This document shows, one piece after another, positions 1-8,468 of a stretch of 53,833 nucleotides of DNA (positions within the stretch are counted from its first letter, which is position 1; each line of letters begins with the position of its first letter). Source of the stretch: Prochlorococcus sp. AG-347-K15 (lineage in GTDB: Bacteria; Cyanobacteriota; Cyanobacteriia; PCC-6307; Cyanobiaceae); the NCBI GenBank assembly GCA_003281415.1, contig QCCC01000007.1, positions 1-53,833 of the forward strand, read 5' to 3'. The notes below the pieces were generated by a model that was given only the letters and a program-made list of their open reading frames with translations, did no database searches and had not been told where the DNA came from. The position numbers and the translations under genes are program-made.

Positions 1-1716
1 CTATTAGGCTTCATACTAATTGGGCGTTTCTTAGAAGAAAGAGCAAGATATCAAACTGGTTCATCCATTGGAGAATTATTAGATCTTCAACCTGAAATGG
101 CAAATATCTACACAAAAGACAATCAAATCAAGTCAATAAGAGTAAACACTTTAAAACCTGATCAAGAGATTCAAGTTTTAGCAGGAGATAGAGTACCTGC
201 TGACTGCATTGTTACTCAAGGTAGTTCATATGTTGATGTTTCGCATATTACTGGAGAATCCAAACCCATCGAAGTAAAAGAAGGCGAAAATCTATCTAGT
301 GGGTCTTTAAATCTTAATTCAACTCTTAGACTTAAAGTACAAAAAGTCGGCGGGGATTCTTCTCTTGCAAAACTAGTAAATCTTATTGAGTCTGTAAACG
401 CTAGAAAACCTCGCATTCAAAGAATTGCTGATGAAATTGCAGGCAAATTTACTTACTTTGTACTTATTTTTGCTACTTTTACCTTCTTCTTTTGGTGGAA
501 GGGGGCAAGAAATATTTGGCCAGATTTATTAAGTCATAATCATCAATTTATCTCTCACTCAAGCCATACACTTCATAGTTCGCTTGGCAGTAATGCTGAG
601 AATTTCCTTAGTTTAGCCATTCAATTGTCAATTGCTGTTTTAGTAATAGCTTGTCCTTGTGCATTAGGTTTGGCCACCCCAACTGTAATAACTGTCGCAT
701 CAGGTAAAGCAGCAAAAAAAGGAGTTTTATTTAAAGGCGGGGACAAAATAGAGATGGCTTCAAAAATTAATCACATTATTTTTGACAAGACAGGTACTTT
801 AACAAAAGGTAAGCCTTTCATTGTTGATTATAAAAATAATGATGATCATTTATTTTTATTAAGAATAGCTGCCAGTTTAGAAAAGGAAAGCAGACATCCA
901 ATCGCAGATGCATTAATTCAAGAGGCAAAAAAACAAAATTTAAGTTTATTTCCAATAAAAAAAATTTTCACTCATTCAGGTCGAGGTATTTCTGGAGAAC
1001 TAGAATCAATTGATGGACTTATAAATATTGGAAATATTGAATGGCTACTTAGTAAAGGAATAATTATTGATAGGGATGCAAAAAAAGTTATTGAAAATGA
1101 AGAAACAGTTACAAACACTATTATTGGAGTAAGTATCAAAGATAAGTTATTAGGCTTTATCTTCCTAGGAGATTTACTCAGAGATGATTCAATTAAAACA
1201 GTTCAAAATTTAAGAGAAAGCAAATTTAAAATTAATATTTTAAGTGGAGATAGGAAACAAACAGTTTTAGCTTTAGCAAAAAAAATTGGTTGTAAAGAAA
1301 CAGAAGTAAAATGGGATCTTCTTCCTGAAATGAAGCTAAAGACTATAGAAAATTTAAAAATTAATAATAAAGTAGCAATGATTGGTGATGGTATTAATGA
1401 TGTCCCGGCATTAGCATCTTCTGACTTAGGAATTGCGGTGGGATCAGGGACTCAAATAGCCAAGGCAAATGCAGATGTAGTGTTGATGGGAGATCAACTA
1501 AATGGATTACCCTACGCCTTAAATCTTGCAAAAAAAACTATTAGAAAAATAAAGCAAAATCTAACATGGGCTTTTGGTTACAACTTACTAGCTATACCTT
1601 TAGCCGCCGGCATTCTATTCCCTAAATACGGTATTCTTCTTACTCCCTCAATAGCAGCATTATTGATGGCTATTAGCTCTATTACAGTTGTAATTAATGC
1701 TTTATCTTTGGATTAA
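1..1716 (+). CDS. P1B-type heavy-metal (copper-like) transporting ATPase, 5' partial
   Basis: This is a membrane pump that uses ATP to move a soft metal ion, probably Cu+ or Ag+. The reading frame is open from base 1, so the N-terminus (metal-binding domain and first helices) lies outside the window and 571 residues are visible. In order it shows TGES in the actuator domain (codons near 250-261), the metal-site motif CPC within IACPCALG (652-660), the phosphorylation motif DKTGTLT (from 784), a HP motif (ESRHPIA), GDGINDVPA (from 1384), and two C-terminal membrane helices. The CPC motif defines the P1B family; copper as substrate is inference. A His-rich loop (535-576) sits between two membrane helices. 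tmk starts on the base after the stop codon. Confidence 0.93.
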   Translation, partial: LLGFILIGRFLEERARYQTGSSIGELLDLQPEMANIYTKDNQIKSIRVNTLKPDQEIQVLAGDRVPADCIVTQGSSYVDVSHITGESKPIEVKEGENLSSGSLNLNSTLRLKVQKVGGDSSLAKLVNLIESVNARKPRIQRIADEIAGKFTYFVLIFATFTFFFWWKGARNIWPDLLSHNHQFISHSSHTLHSSLGSNAENFLSLAIQLSIAVLVIACPCALGLATPTVITVASGKAAKKGVLFKGGDKIEMASKINHIIFDKTGTLTKGKPFIVDYKNNDDHLFLLRIAASLEKESRHPIADALIQEAKKQNLSLFPIKKIFTHSGRGISGELESIDGLINIGNIEWLLSKGIIIDRDAKKVIENEETVTNTIIGVSIKDKLLGFIFLGDLLRDDSIKTVQNLRESKFKINILSGDRKQTVLALAKKIGCKETEVKWDLLPEMKLKTIENLKINNKVAMIGDGINDVPALASSDLGIAVGSGTQIAKANADVVLMGDQLNGLPYALNLAKKTIRKIKQNLTWAFGYNLLAIPLAAGILFPKYGILLTPSIAALLMAISSITVVINALSLD

Positions 1717-2355
1717 ATGAAAGGAAAATTTATTGTTATTGAGGGTATTGATGGATGTGGTAAAACTACCCAAATAGATGAACTATCTAAATGGCTTCCT
1801 AAGAGTGGTCTAATAAAAAAAGGATCTAAATTAATCACAACTAGAGAGCCGGGAGGCAGTCTTTTAGGGAAAAAACTGAGAGGACTGATTCTTGATAATA
1901 ATGAAAATAACAAGCCTTCATCTCTTGCAGAATTATTGCTTTATTCAGCGGATAGAGCTGAACACGTTTCAAAAATTATTTCACCTGCTTTAAATAATAA
2001 TGATTGGGTAATAAGTGATAGGTTTTGCGATTCCACCCTGGCTTATCAAGGTTATGGGAGAAATATAAATTTAGAAATAATTAAAAATATTGAATCTATT
2101 GTGTGTCAAGGAGAAACTCCTGATATCACTTTCTTCTTAGAAATTTCTCCAGAAGAGAGCATATTCCGAAGAAAAAATGAAATTCCAGACAGAATAGAAT
2201 CAGAAGGTATTAGATTTTTAGAAAAAGTAAATGAAGGCTTCAAACTAATTGCCAAACAAAAAAACTGGACAGTAATATCTGCTTCACAAAATATTAAGAC
2301 TATTTCTAATCAAATTAAAGAGACTTTGCTAAACAATTTTTCTAATAACAAATGA
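1717..2355 (+). CDS. tmk: Thymidylate kinase
   Basis: The enzyme phosphorylates dTMP to dTDP in the cytoplasm for DNA synthesis. The 212 residues match the usual family length. The P-loop GIDGCGKTT is at residues 10-18, the TREPGG motif at 42-47, the DRF nucleotide-binding motif at 101-103, and a DRIE segment lies near 159-162 in the lid region. The ATG directly follows the stop of the P-type ATPase, and the last four bases overlap the holB start (ATGA), so the three genes are probably co-transcribed and tmk-holB translationally coupled. The tmk-holB pairing is common in bacteria and supports both calls. Confidence 0.97.
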   Translation: MKGKFIVIEGIDGCGKTTQIDELSKWLPKSGLIKKGSKLITTREPGGSLLGKKLRGLILDNNENNKPSSLAELLLYSADRAEHVSKIISPALNNNDWVISDRFCDSTLAYQGYGRNINLEIIKNIESIVCQGETPDITFFLEISPEESIFRRKNEIPDRIESEGIRFLEKVNEGFKLIAKQKNWTVISASQNIKTISNQIKETLLNNFSNNK

Positions 2356-3314
2356 TTGAGGTTAAAAAAAATAATTTTTTCTTGAATGAAGAAGTCAATA
2401 CCTATCTTCAAAACATCATTAAAAACAAATCATTAGCTAATGGTTATATATTTTATGGTGCTGAAGGAGTAGGAAAAAAGCGAACTGCTCTTCAATTTAT
2501 AAAAGATATTTTCAAACAATCTTCACCAATCGAGAATGTTGAAGAGAGAATTAACAACAATAACCATCCTGATTTTTTAATTGTCGAACCTAATTCTCTT
2601 TTGGCAACTAAAAGTTCAGAAAGTTCCGATCTTGAAAAAACAATTAAAAATGGATCTGAGATTATTAAAATTGCTCAAATACGTAATATCAAAACTTTTC
2701 TTAGTCAAAAATCAATAAACTCAGAAAAAAAAATTGTGTTAATTATTGATGCACACCTCTTAAACGAAGCAGCCTCAAACTGCCTTTTAAAAACCTTAGA
2801 AGAACCTAGTAACGGCATTTTTATTTTACTAACATCTAAATTAAACCTTCTTTTAGATACGATCATCTCAAGATGTCAAATCGTCAGATTTCGTTCCTTT
2901 TCTAGCAAACAAATAAAGTCTATTTTGAGTGAATATTTAGATACTTCTAAATTAAATATTCATACAAAATTAAAATTTGAAGATTTATTAAACTCTGCAA
3001 ATGGATCTCCAAATCAATTATTGCAAAATATTGAAATTTGGAATGATATTTCAGATGAAATTCTAATTAAATTAGATAATCCAATAAAAAATAGTCTAGA
3101 AATATTAGAAATATCTAAATCAATATCTGAAAAATTAGAATTTTTTCAACAGATTTTTTTAATAAATTTAATTCAAACTATTTGGTGGAGAAAGACAAAA
3201 AATATTAATTTAATTAAAAAACTTGAAAATTTAAAATATCTTCTAAGAAAAAACATTCAACCAAGATTGGCATGGGAAATTACTTTTTTAAAAATTTTAA
3301 TAGAAGATATATGA
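2352..3314 (+). CDS. holB: DNA polymerase III delta' subunit (clamp loader)
   Basis: This is the delta' component of the clamp-loader AAA+ complex that loads the sliding clamp for replication. The 320 residues contain a Walker-A-like GAEGVGKK (36-43), a degenerate Walker B with Asp133 ([10 protein letters not shown]), and the SRC motif (173-175) typical of clamp-loader subunits. The four cysteines of the zinc module usual in bacterial delta' are absent between Walker A and B. The start overlaps the tmk stop by four bases. The gene converges on rpaA with only 2 bp between the stops. The call rests on both motif pattern and position after tmk. Confidence 0.9.
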   Translation: MIEVKKNNFFLNEEVNTYLQNIIKNKSLANGYIFYGAEGVGKKRTALQFIKDIFKQSSPIENVEERINNNNHPDFLIVEPNSLLATKSSESSDLEKTIKNGSEIIKIAQIRNIKTFLSQKSINSEKKIVLIIDAHLLNEAASNCLLKTLEEPSNGIFILLTSKLNLLLDTIISRCQIVRFRSFSSKQIKSILSEYLDTSKLNIHTKLKFEDLLNSANGSPNQLLQNIEIWNDISDEILIKLDNPIKNSLEILEISKSISEKLEFFQQIFLINLIQTIWWRKTKNINLIKKLENLKYLLRKNIQPRLAWEITFLKILIEDI

Positions 3315-3316
3315 AA

Positions 3317-4099
3317 TTAATCTACTGCAGAATTTATCAAATCAGGATTTCTTGCTTGAATAAACTCTTGCTTAGCAATTTCAACTTGAGAACCAATAGG
3401 TAACTCAAGACAATATCCAGCACCATATACAGTTTTTATATAGATAGGTTTACGTGGATCGGGTTCAAGTTTAGTGCGTAAGTGTCTAATATGAACTCTT
3501 ATTGTCTCAATATCATCATCAGGTTCATATCCCCATACTTCTTTAAGAATTAATGCTGGCGATACAGTTTGACCATGCCTCTGCAAAAGACAATGAAGCA
3601 GTTCAAATTCAAGATGCGTTAATCTAACAGGAGATTCAAACCAGATAGCTTCAAATCTCTCCGGGACAAGAGTTAAAGGACCATAATTTAATATTTCTTG
3701 CTGATTACTAGAATTCAATTGTGCTCGGTTGGTTCTTCTTAACAGAGCTTTTATGCGTACATGTAACTCTTCTAAATCAAATGGTTTAGTAATGTAATCA
3801 TCTGCTCCAGAATTAAACCCAGTAACTTTATCTTTAAGGCCGCCTAATGCAGTTATCATCAAAATTGGGATATTTGATGTTCTTTCGTCTCTTCTGAGTC
3901 TCTGACATAAAGTTAATCCATCAACACTTGGTAGCATTAAATCTAAGAGTATTAAATCTGGTGAATATTGAAGAGCTAATGCTTGGCCTTTTATTCCATC
4001 TTCAGCTTTTTGAACATCGAAACCAGAATGTTCTAAATGCCTAGCCACCAAATCACGCATATCACGATCGTCTTCAATTAAAAGGATTGAAATTTTCAT
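3317..4099 (-). CDS. rpaA: OmpR-type response regulator RpaA (clock output)
   Basis: A two-component regulator of 260 residues. The receiver domain (about 1-120) has acidic residues E9/D10/D11, phosphoacceptor Asp53 in LILLDLMLP, Thr83 and Lys105 (YITKPFD). The C-terminal winged-helix DNA-binding domain (about 135-235) ends with [15 protein letters not shown]. The stretches [23 protein letters not shown] and [17 protein letters not shown] look like cyanobacterial RpaA rather than RpaB. In Synechococcus, RpaA takes phosphate from SasA and carries KaiABC timing to most rhythmic promoters (established). That the same holds here is inference. About 20 C-terminal residues extend past the conserved end. 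A candidate promoter lies at 4154-4181. Confidence 0.92.
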   Translation of the reverse strand: MKISILLIEDDRDMRDLVARHLEHSGFDVQKAEDGIKGQALALQYSPDLILLDLMLPSVDGLTLCQRLRRDERTSNIPILMITALGGLKDKVTGFNSGADDYITKPFDLEELHVRIKALLRRTNRAQLNSSNQQEILNYGPLTLVPERFEAIWFESPVRLTHLEFELLHCLLQRHGQTVSPALILKEVWGYEPDDDIETIRVHIRHLRTKLEPDPRKPIYIKTVYGAGYCLELPIGSQVEIAKQEFIQARNPDLINSAVD

Positions 4100-4500
4100 A
4101 TTTATAAACTATTAAATTAAAATTAAGTTTTGGTATTATGATTCTCTCAAGAATTTATAAAGATTGCTGAATTAGTGTAAACAATTTTATCAATAAGATT
4201 TATCAAATAAATCAATTACAGCAAGGGATTAAGCGGAAATTGATAATTTCAAAAAAGTTTAAATTTTACAATTTCTTTCGATTCTATTTACTTTTTCTTA
4301 ATAATTTAAGGAATATTAGAAAAAATAATGTTTAAATTTTAAAGAATATTTAATTAAAATTACCATTGCAAGGAATCTAAAAATGAAATCAGATGATGAT
4401 TCTCAGTTTTCAAAGATGATTTAACTTATCTTAAAGTTTTTAATTTCTTCTGAGTGTTTAATCTAATCATTTTGTTTATATTAAAAAAATTTAAGTATCT
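4100..4500. other. 401-bp intergenic region between divergent genes
   Basis: This is the longest gene-free stretch in the window. It separates rpaA (minus) from the 119-residue hypothetical gene (plus) and must hold both promoters. Apart from the rpaA promoter candidate I see no convincing hairpin, tRNA-like fold or ORF. A 13-codon ATG frame at 4383-4424 is too short to support. An unannotated small RNA or long 5' leader is possible but not shown. Confidence 0.5.
4154..4181 (-). promoter_or_regulatory. Candidate sigma-70-type promoter of rpaA
   Basis: Read on the minus strand, a -35-like TTTACA (4176-4181) is separated by 16 bp from a -10-like TATAAA (4154-4159). This would give a leader of roughly 50 bases before the rpaA ATG at 4099. 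It is a consensus match by eye in very A+T-rich DNA, so chance is a real alternative. Confidence 0.35.
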
Positions 4501-4860
4501 ATGAAAAAAAAGTCTATTATCTATTCTGATTTATCAAAAAGACAACTAGAAAATCTTAAAGAGCTTTACATTCAAAAAAAAGTTGAATCTATGAGTCATA
4601 AAGAACTTAAAGAATATGTACTAGAAATTATTTCTCATCAGATAAACGATACTATTGGCAAAGAAGAAGAAATTGAAGCTTGGAGAGAAATGTCGGATTT
4701 TTTTGGGGAACAATTTGAAATAATTATCTTAGAAATACAGACGAAATACATTGACGAGAAAAACGTTCTTGAAACAGAAATAGATCCTCAAAAACAAAGA
4801 ATAAAATTACTTGAAAGGAATAATTTAGATCAAGAGAAAACGGATATGTGGGATGACTAG
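4501..4860 (+). CDS. Conserved hypothetical acidic helical protein
   Basis: I do not recognise this 119-residue protein. It is rich in Lys and Glu, has no signal peptide or membrane segment, and its composition predicts long amphipathic helices, with a likely coiled-coil stretch from about residue 80 (EKNVLETEIDPQKQRIKLLE). It starts with ATG followed by five Lys codons and ends in an acidic DDMW-type tail (TDMWDD). It stands alone, flanked by two of the largest gaps in the window. Coding is supported by an uninterrupted ATG-to-stop frame with normal amino-acid composition. Function is unknown. Confidence 0.7.
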   Translation: MKKKSIIYSDLSKRQLENLKELYIQKKVESMSHKELKEYVLEIISHQINDTIGKEEEIEAWREMSDFFGEQFEIIILEIQTKYIDEKNVLETEIDPQKQRIKLLERNNLDQEKTDMWDD

Positions 4861-5192
4861 AATTATCTTATAGATTTAATTTTTATCATACAAAAAGAAA
4901 ATAAATCTTGATTCTATAGAACGTAAAAATCAATTAAAGAATGGATTTTTTTTGGTATATAAGAAATTTGACAAGTGTTCTATAAACTGTTCTAAATACT
5001 TGCAACTTTCACATCTTTAACAACCCCATTAAAAGATAAATTAATTTTTTTTCTATTTATTATTCTTAATAAGAATATATAAATATTCTTTGATTATATC
5101 TTCAGCTAACCAATTTTTGAATAAAAGAGGTCATAGAAATAAAAAGTCACCTTTATGAGGGTGACTTTGCATAACTTTTTAAAATATATAAA
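4861..5192. other. 332-bp gene-free region between a hypothetical gene and tRNA-Asn
   Basis: This space lies between two converging units, where most other junctions in the window have no gap. It holds the tRNA-Asn terminator (5137-5168), a 10-bp palindrome TTCTATAGAA (4912-4921), a direct repeat TGTTCTA-N5-TGTTCTA (4976-4994), and an 8-bp-arm inverted repeat around TTCTTAATAAGAA (5061-5077). I find no ORF worth calling on either strand. A small RNA is possible but unproven. Confidence 0.5.
5137..5168 (-). terminator. Intrinsic terminator of tRNA-Asn
   Basis: A 9-bp perfect stem (AAAGTCACC, 5143-5151, pairing with GGTGACTTT, 5160-5168) with an 8-base loop is followed on the minus strand by TTTTTATTT. 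It begins about 25 bases past the 3' end of the tRNA, where a tRNA terminator is expected. Confidence 0.8.
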
Positions 5193-5264
<72 letters not shown>

Positions 5265-5275
5265 ATATAAAATGA

Positions 5276-5304
5276 ATTTAACTCTTTAAAGTGCCTTATG
5301 ACAA
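5276..5304 (-). promoter_or_regulatory. Candidate promoter of tRNA-Asn
   Basis: On the minus strand, TTGTCA (5299-5304) and TTAAAT (5276-5281) are 17 bp apart and end 11 bases before the mature tRNA 5' end. The -10 matches consensus at only four of six positions. Confidence 0.35.
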
Positions 5305-5313
5305 GTAAAAACT

Positions 5314-5988
5314 TTAATTATATTGAAATTTTGATGGTTCTTGCCAACTAGATAAAAAACCATTTTTCAGCTCTGCTACTGAATCAGCGTAAGTTAATTC
5401 TTCATAACGGTGGGTTATCCACAAAGCGGATAAAGGTTTTTTATGGTCACTAGTTAGATCTTTAATAGTTTTTAAAACTTTTAATTGGCTAGTTTGATCA
5501 AGTAAGGCTGTAGGCTCATCTAAAAGAATAAAATTCCTATTACTTATAAGAGCGCATGCAATAGTTAAGCGTTGTTTTTGGCCACCGCTTAAAGTGTGAA
5601 CTGGCCTTTTTTCAAAGCCAATCAATCCCACCTGAGCGAGCACATATTCAATTTTTTTATTAATTTCATAATCACTTATATTCTGATTAATATTAATCAG
5701 AAGTTCGCTCCTGCAATTTGGCATCAAAATTTGATGATCAGGGTTTTGAAATACCATCCCTATATCCGCTTTGGAATTAATGACTCCATTTTTGGGTTTA
5801 ATTATTCCATTAATTAATTTTAAAAGGGTACTTTTTCCACTCCCGTTTTTACCAACGATCATCCAAAATCCAATTTTTTTTATTGAAAAATTACATTTAA
5901 AAATTAAATTTTCTTTTTTTCCAGGATATGAAAAAGAAACATCTTTGAAATGAATATGAGGTATTTCATTTACAAGAGAATCTCGCAT
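5314..5988 (-). CDS. ABC transporter ATP-binding protein, CbiO/EcfA-like
   Basis: A 224-residue ABC ATPase that would power import or export as part of a membrane complex. It shows Walker A (GKNGSGKST, about 46-54), Q-loop (VFQNPDHQ, about 79-86), signature LSGGQ (133-137), Walker B with DEPT (157-160), and an H-loop His in WITHRYEE. The FQNPDHQ sequence is typical of CbiO/EcfA subunits of energy-coupling-factor transporters. No partner permease or substrate-binding gene lies nearby, so the transported substrate cannot be inferred. It is preceded by the UPF0367 gene, 8 bp away on the same strand, and the two are likely co-transcribed. Confidence 0.88.
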   Translation of the reverse strand: MRDSLVNEIPHIHFKDVSFSYPGKKENLIFKCNFSIKKIGFWMIVGKNGSGKSTLLKLINGIIKPKNGVINSKADIGMVFQNPDHQILMPNCRSELLININQNISDYEINKKIEYVLAQVGLIGFEKRPVHTLSGGQKQRLTIACALISNRNFILLDEPTALLDQTSQLKVLKTIKDLTSDHKKPLSALWITHRYEELTYADSVAELKNGFLSSWQEPSKFQYN

Positions 5989-5996
5989 TAATTCTA

Positions 5997-6269
5997 TTAA
6001 TCTATGTTGAGAGAAAATCCTGGTCTTTTAGCTCCTCCGGCTATCGATGATTTTTCATATATCTGAACAGAAATGATTTCTTTAGCTCTGACAGCAATTA
6101 ATTTATCTTGGACTTTGTCACACCTTAATTCAATCAAGTTTGAGGATTCTAGAGTTTCATTCATAGAATTCTTTATTTCATCATAAATACGTTTAACATC
6201 CTCAAATTCTTTCTTCTGAATTGAAAGTGGAAAAGGTGAATATCTCAGACTTAATTCCAGCGAATACAT
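5997..6269 (-). CDS. UPF0367 family protein
   Basis: A 90-residue protein found in cyanobacteria and of unknown function. The N-terminus (MYSLELSLRYSPFPLSIQKK), the central ELRCDK and the GxGGAKRPGF-like C-terminus recall the UPF0367 family from memory. It has no signal peptide or membrane helix, so it is probably cytoplasmic. It lies upstream of and in line with the CbiO-like ATPase and divergent from cysK, with about 150 bp between the two start codons for both promoters. Confidence 0.8.
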   Translation of the reverse strand: MYSLELSLRYSPFPLSIQKKEFEDVKRIYDEIKNSMNETLESSNLIELRCDKVQDKLIAVRAKEIISVQIYEKSSIAGGAKRPGFSLNID

Positions 6270-6421
6270 AATAATTATAAAAATTCCTTTTATAATAATA
6301 AATATTTTCCCGAAGAAAGTTATTTTAAATTAAATTCTTTTGAGAAAATTATATAAAAGATCTTTAAATAGAATTATTATAGAAGTAGGAGATTTAATTT
6401 TTCAACTTAAATAATCATTTC

Positions 6422-7390
6422 ATGGAAATAGCAAATGATATAACTTCTCTAGTTGGAAATACCCCGTTAGTTAAATTAAATCGAATCAGAAAGTATTTTA
6501 ATTGTTATCCAGAAATAATAGCAAAACTAGAAAGTTTCAATCCATCAGCATCCGTTAAGGATCGCATAGCTTATTCAATGCTATGTAAAGCTGAAGAAGA
6601 GGGATTAATAACGCCAGATAAAACAACGTTAATTGAAGCAACAAGTGGCAATACTGGTATTGCATTAGCAATGGTTGCCGCAGCAAAAGGCTATAAATTG
6701 ATATTAACTATGCCGGATACCATGAGTATTGAAAGAAGGGCAATGTTGAGAGCATATGGAGCTGAATTACAGCTAACGCCAGGGCAAGAAGGAATGAAAG
6801 GAGCCTTGGATTTAGCTAATGAGTTGTCTTCAAGCATTACAAATAGCTATCAATTTAACCAATTTGAAAACTTCGCTAATCCAGATATTCATGAAAGAAC
6901 AACGGCTCAAGAAATATGGACCCAAACCAATAACAATTTAGATGGACTAGTTACGGGAGTAGGCACAGGAGGAACAATTACTGGTTGCGCACGTTTTTTG
7001 AAAAAAGTTAATCCGAATTGCAAAATTTATGCTGTAGAGCCTCAAAAAAGTGCTGTCATTTCCGGAGAAAAAGCTGGCTCTCATTCGATTCAGGGAATAG
7101 GAGCAGGTTTCGTCCCGAAAGTCCTGAATACTAAATTAATTGATGAAATTATAAAAATAGATGACGACGAAGCATTTCATTATGGGCGTTTATTAGCTCG
7201 ATTGGAAGGTCTTTTATCAGGTATCAGCAGCGGAGCAGCTTTAGCCGCAACGATAAAAATTGCTGAACGGAAAGAACTAATTAATAAAAGATTGATAGTA
7301 ATTCTTCCAAGTTTTGGTGAAAGATATTTATCAACCGCGATGTTTGAATCCAATACCTCAATTCAAGCGAGAAAAGATGGTTATCTTTAA
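6422..7390 (+). CDS. cysK: Cysteine synthase A (O-acetylserine sulfhydrylase)
   Basis: A PLP enzyme that makes cysteine from O-acetylserine and sulfide. The 322 residues show the PLP lysine K46 in SVKDRIA, the substrate loop TSGNTG (74-79), and the phosphate-binding loop GTGGT (181-185). Length and motifs match CysK. With cysH later in the window and the suf genes, it covers part of the route from sulfate to Fe-S sulfur. The next gene (DnaJ-like) starts 16 bp downstream on the same strand. Confidence 0.96.
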   Translation: MEIANDITSLVGNTPLVKLNRIRKYFNCYPEIIAKLESFNPSASVKDRIAYSMLCKAEEEGLITPDKTTLIEATSGNTGIALAMVAAAKGYKLILTMPDTMSIERRAMLRAYGAELQLTPGQEGMKGALDLANELSSSITNSYQFNQFENFANPDIHERTTAQEIWTQTNNNLDGLVTGVGTGGTITGCARFLKKVNPNCKIYAVEPQKSAVISGEKAGSHSIQGIGAGFVPKVLNTKLIDEIIKIDDDEAFHYGRLLARLEGLLSGISSGAALAATIKIAERKELINKRLIVILPSFGERYLSTAMFESNTSIQARKDGYL

Positions 7391-7406
7391 TACCTAAATT
7401 ATAAAA

Positions 7407-8084
7407 ATGGAAAAGAATTTATATAAAGAATTAGGCCTAAAAAAAAATGCGACCAAAAGTGAAATTAAATCTTCATATCGTTCTTTAGTTAAGCAACATC
7501 ATCCTGATACAGGCGGAGAAAAAGAACGATTTCTTGCAATACAAAATGCCTGGGAGATCCTAAATGACCCTATAAAAAAAGAACAATATGATAGAAATTT
7601 CTTCTCTTCCGGTTCATCATTTGATTCATTAAATGAAAATTGGGAAGAGAAATTTAATTCAAAAAAATATAATTCGTTAAATAAAGACAAAGAAGTTGAA
7701 ACATGGATTAAAGAAATTTACACTCCGATCAATAGATTAATTAGTCAAATAATTAAGCCTTTGAACAGCGAAATCAAAGAACTATCTGCGGACCCATATG
7801 ATGACCATCTAATGGAAAATTTCTGCAATTACATAAGTCTTTCACAAAAGAAAATAGAAAAAGTTGAAAAAATTTATAATAAAAAAATAGTTCCAAAGTC
7901 TATTTCAGTTATAGGCCTCGATCTTTATCATTGTTTTTCACAAGTTAAAGATGCTTTATCAGAATTTGATAGATATACACAAGGATATGTGGATAATTAC
8001 TTGTTTGATGGTAAAGAAATGATCAAAGAAGCCAAAAGAATCAAATCAAAGATGTCTACAGAGAAAAAAAATAAAAACTTTTAG
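7407..8084 (+). CDS. DnaJ-domain protein
   Basis: A 225-residue protein with an N-terminal J-domain (about 3-65) including the HPD motif at 32-34, which stimulates Hsp70 ATPase in this family. There is no Gly/Phe linker, zinc finger or DnaJ C-terminal domain, so it is a type III J-protein rather than DnaJ itself. The rest is helical and charged with a Lys-rich end. The client is unknown. It follows cysK closely and converges on ndhO with a gap of 10 bp. Confidence 0.88.
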   Translation: MEKNLYKELGLKKNATKSEIKSSYRSLVKQHHPDTGGEKERFLAIQNAWEILNDPIKKEQYDRNFFSSGSSFDSLNENWEEKFNSKKYNSLNKDKEVETWIKEIYTPINRLISQIIKPLNSEIKELSADPYDDHLMENFCNYISLSQKKIEKVEKIYNKKIVPKSISVIGLDLYHCFSQVKDALSEFDRYTQGYVDNYLFDGKEMIKEAKRIKSKMSTEKKNKNF

Positions 8085-8094
8085 ATATAAAAAT

Positions 8095-8331
8095 TTATTG
8101 AATATATTCTTTAAGTTGATCTAATTTAAACCAAACATCCGGTACAGGTCTGCGCCAGCGAACCTGAGCATATTCCTCTTTGACTGAAAGAATCTCTCCA
8201 GGACCTTCAAAAACATAATTCGGAAGATCATTATCATTAGCTAGAGCTTCGATACTTTTTATATAATTTTCTCTATCAACGAAAACTAAGCTTCCTTTCT
8301 TGAGAGGTTTCTTTGGAATAGAATCTGTCAT
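8095..8331 (-). CDS. ndhO: NAD(P)H-quinone oxidoreductase subunit O
   Basis: A small peripheral subunit of the thylakoid NDH-1 complex, which runs cyclic and respiratory electron flow. The preferred start is the ATG at 8331 (78 residues, MTDSIPKKPLKKGSLVFV); the frame stays open upstream to 8526 but that part is unlike the family and would overlap the opposite gene. Conserved NdhO features are the KKGSLV start, the FEGPGEI segment, YAQVRWRRPVPDVW and the LDQLKEY end. In Synechocystis, loss of NdhO raises cyclic electron flow (from the literature). No other ndh gene lies near it. Confidence 0.9.
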   Translation of the reverse strand: MTDSIPKKPLKKGSLVFVDRENYIKSIEALANDNDLPNYVFEGPGEILSVKEEYAQVRWRRPVPDVWFKLDQLKEYIQ

Positions 8332-8468
8332 AATAAAATTCAAGAAAGTTATCTGAAATTTATTATACAAAAACTTGTTTGAAAAATATTGAAAAAAATT
8401 TATACCGGAATAATAATTACAAACGTCTAAAAAATTTAATAGCCTTAAATGATAACCATCTGTATGAT

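Noticed and set aside
8379..8468. Upstream in-frame ATG for the epimerase
   Set aside because: It would put 30 unrelated residues before the Rossmann motif, which normally begins the protein.
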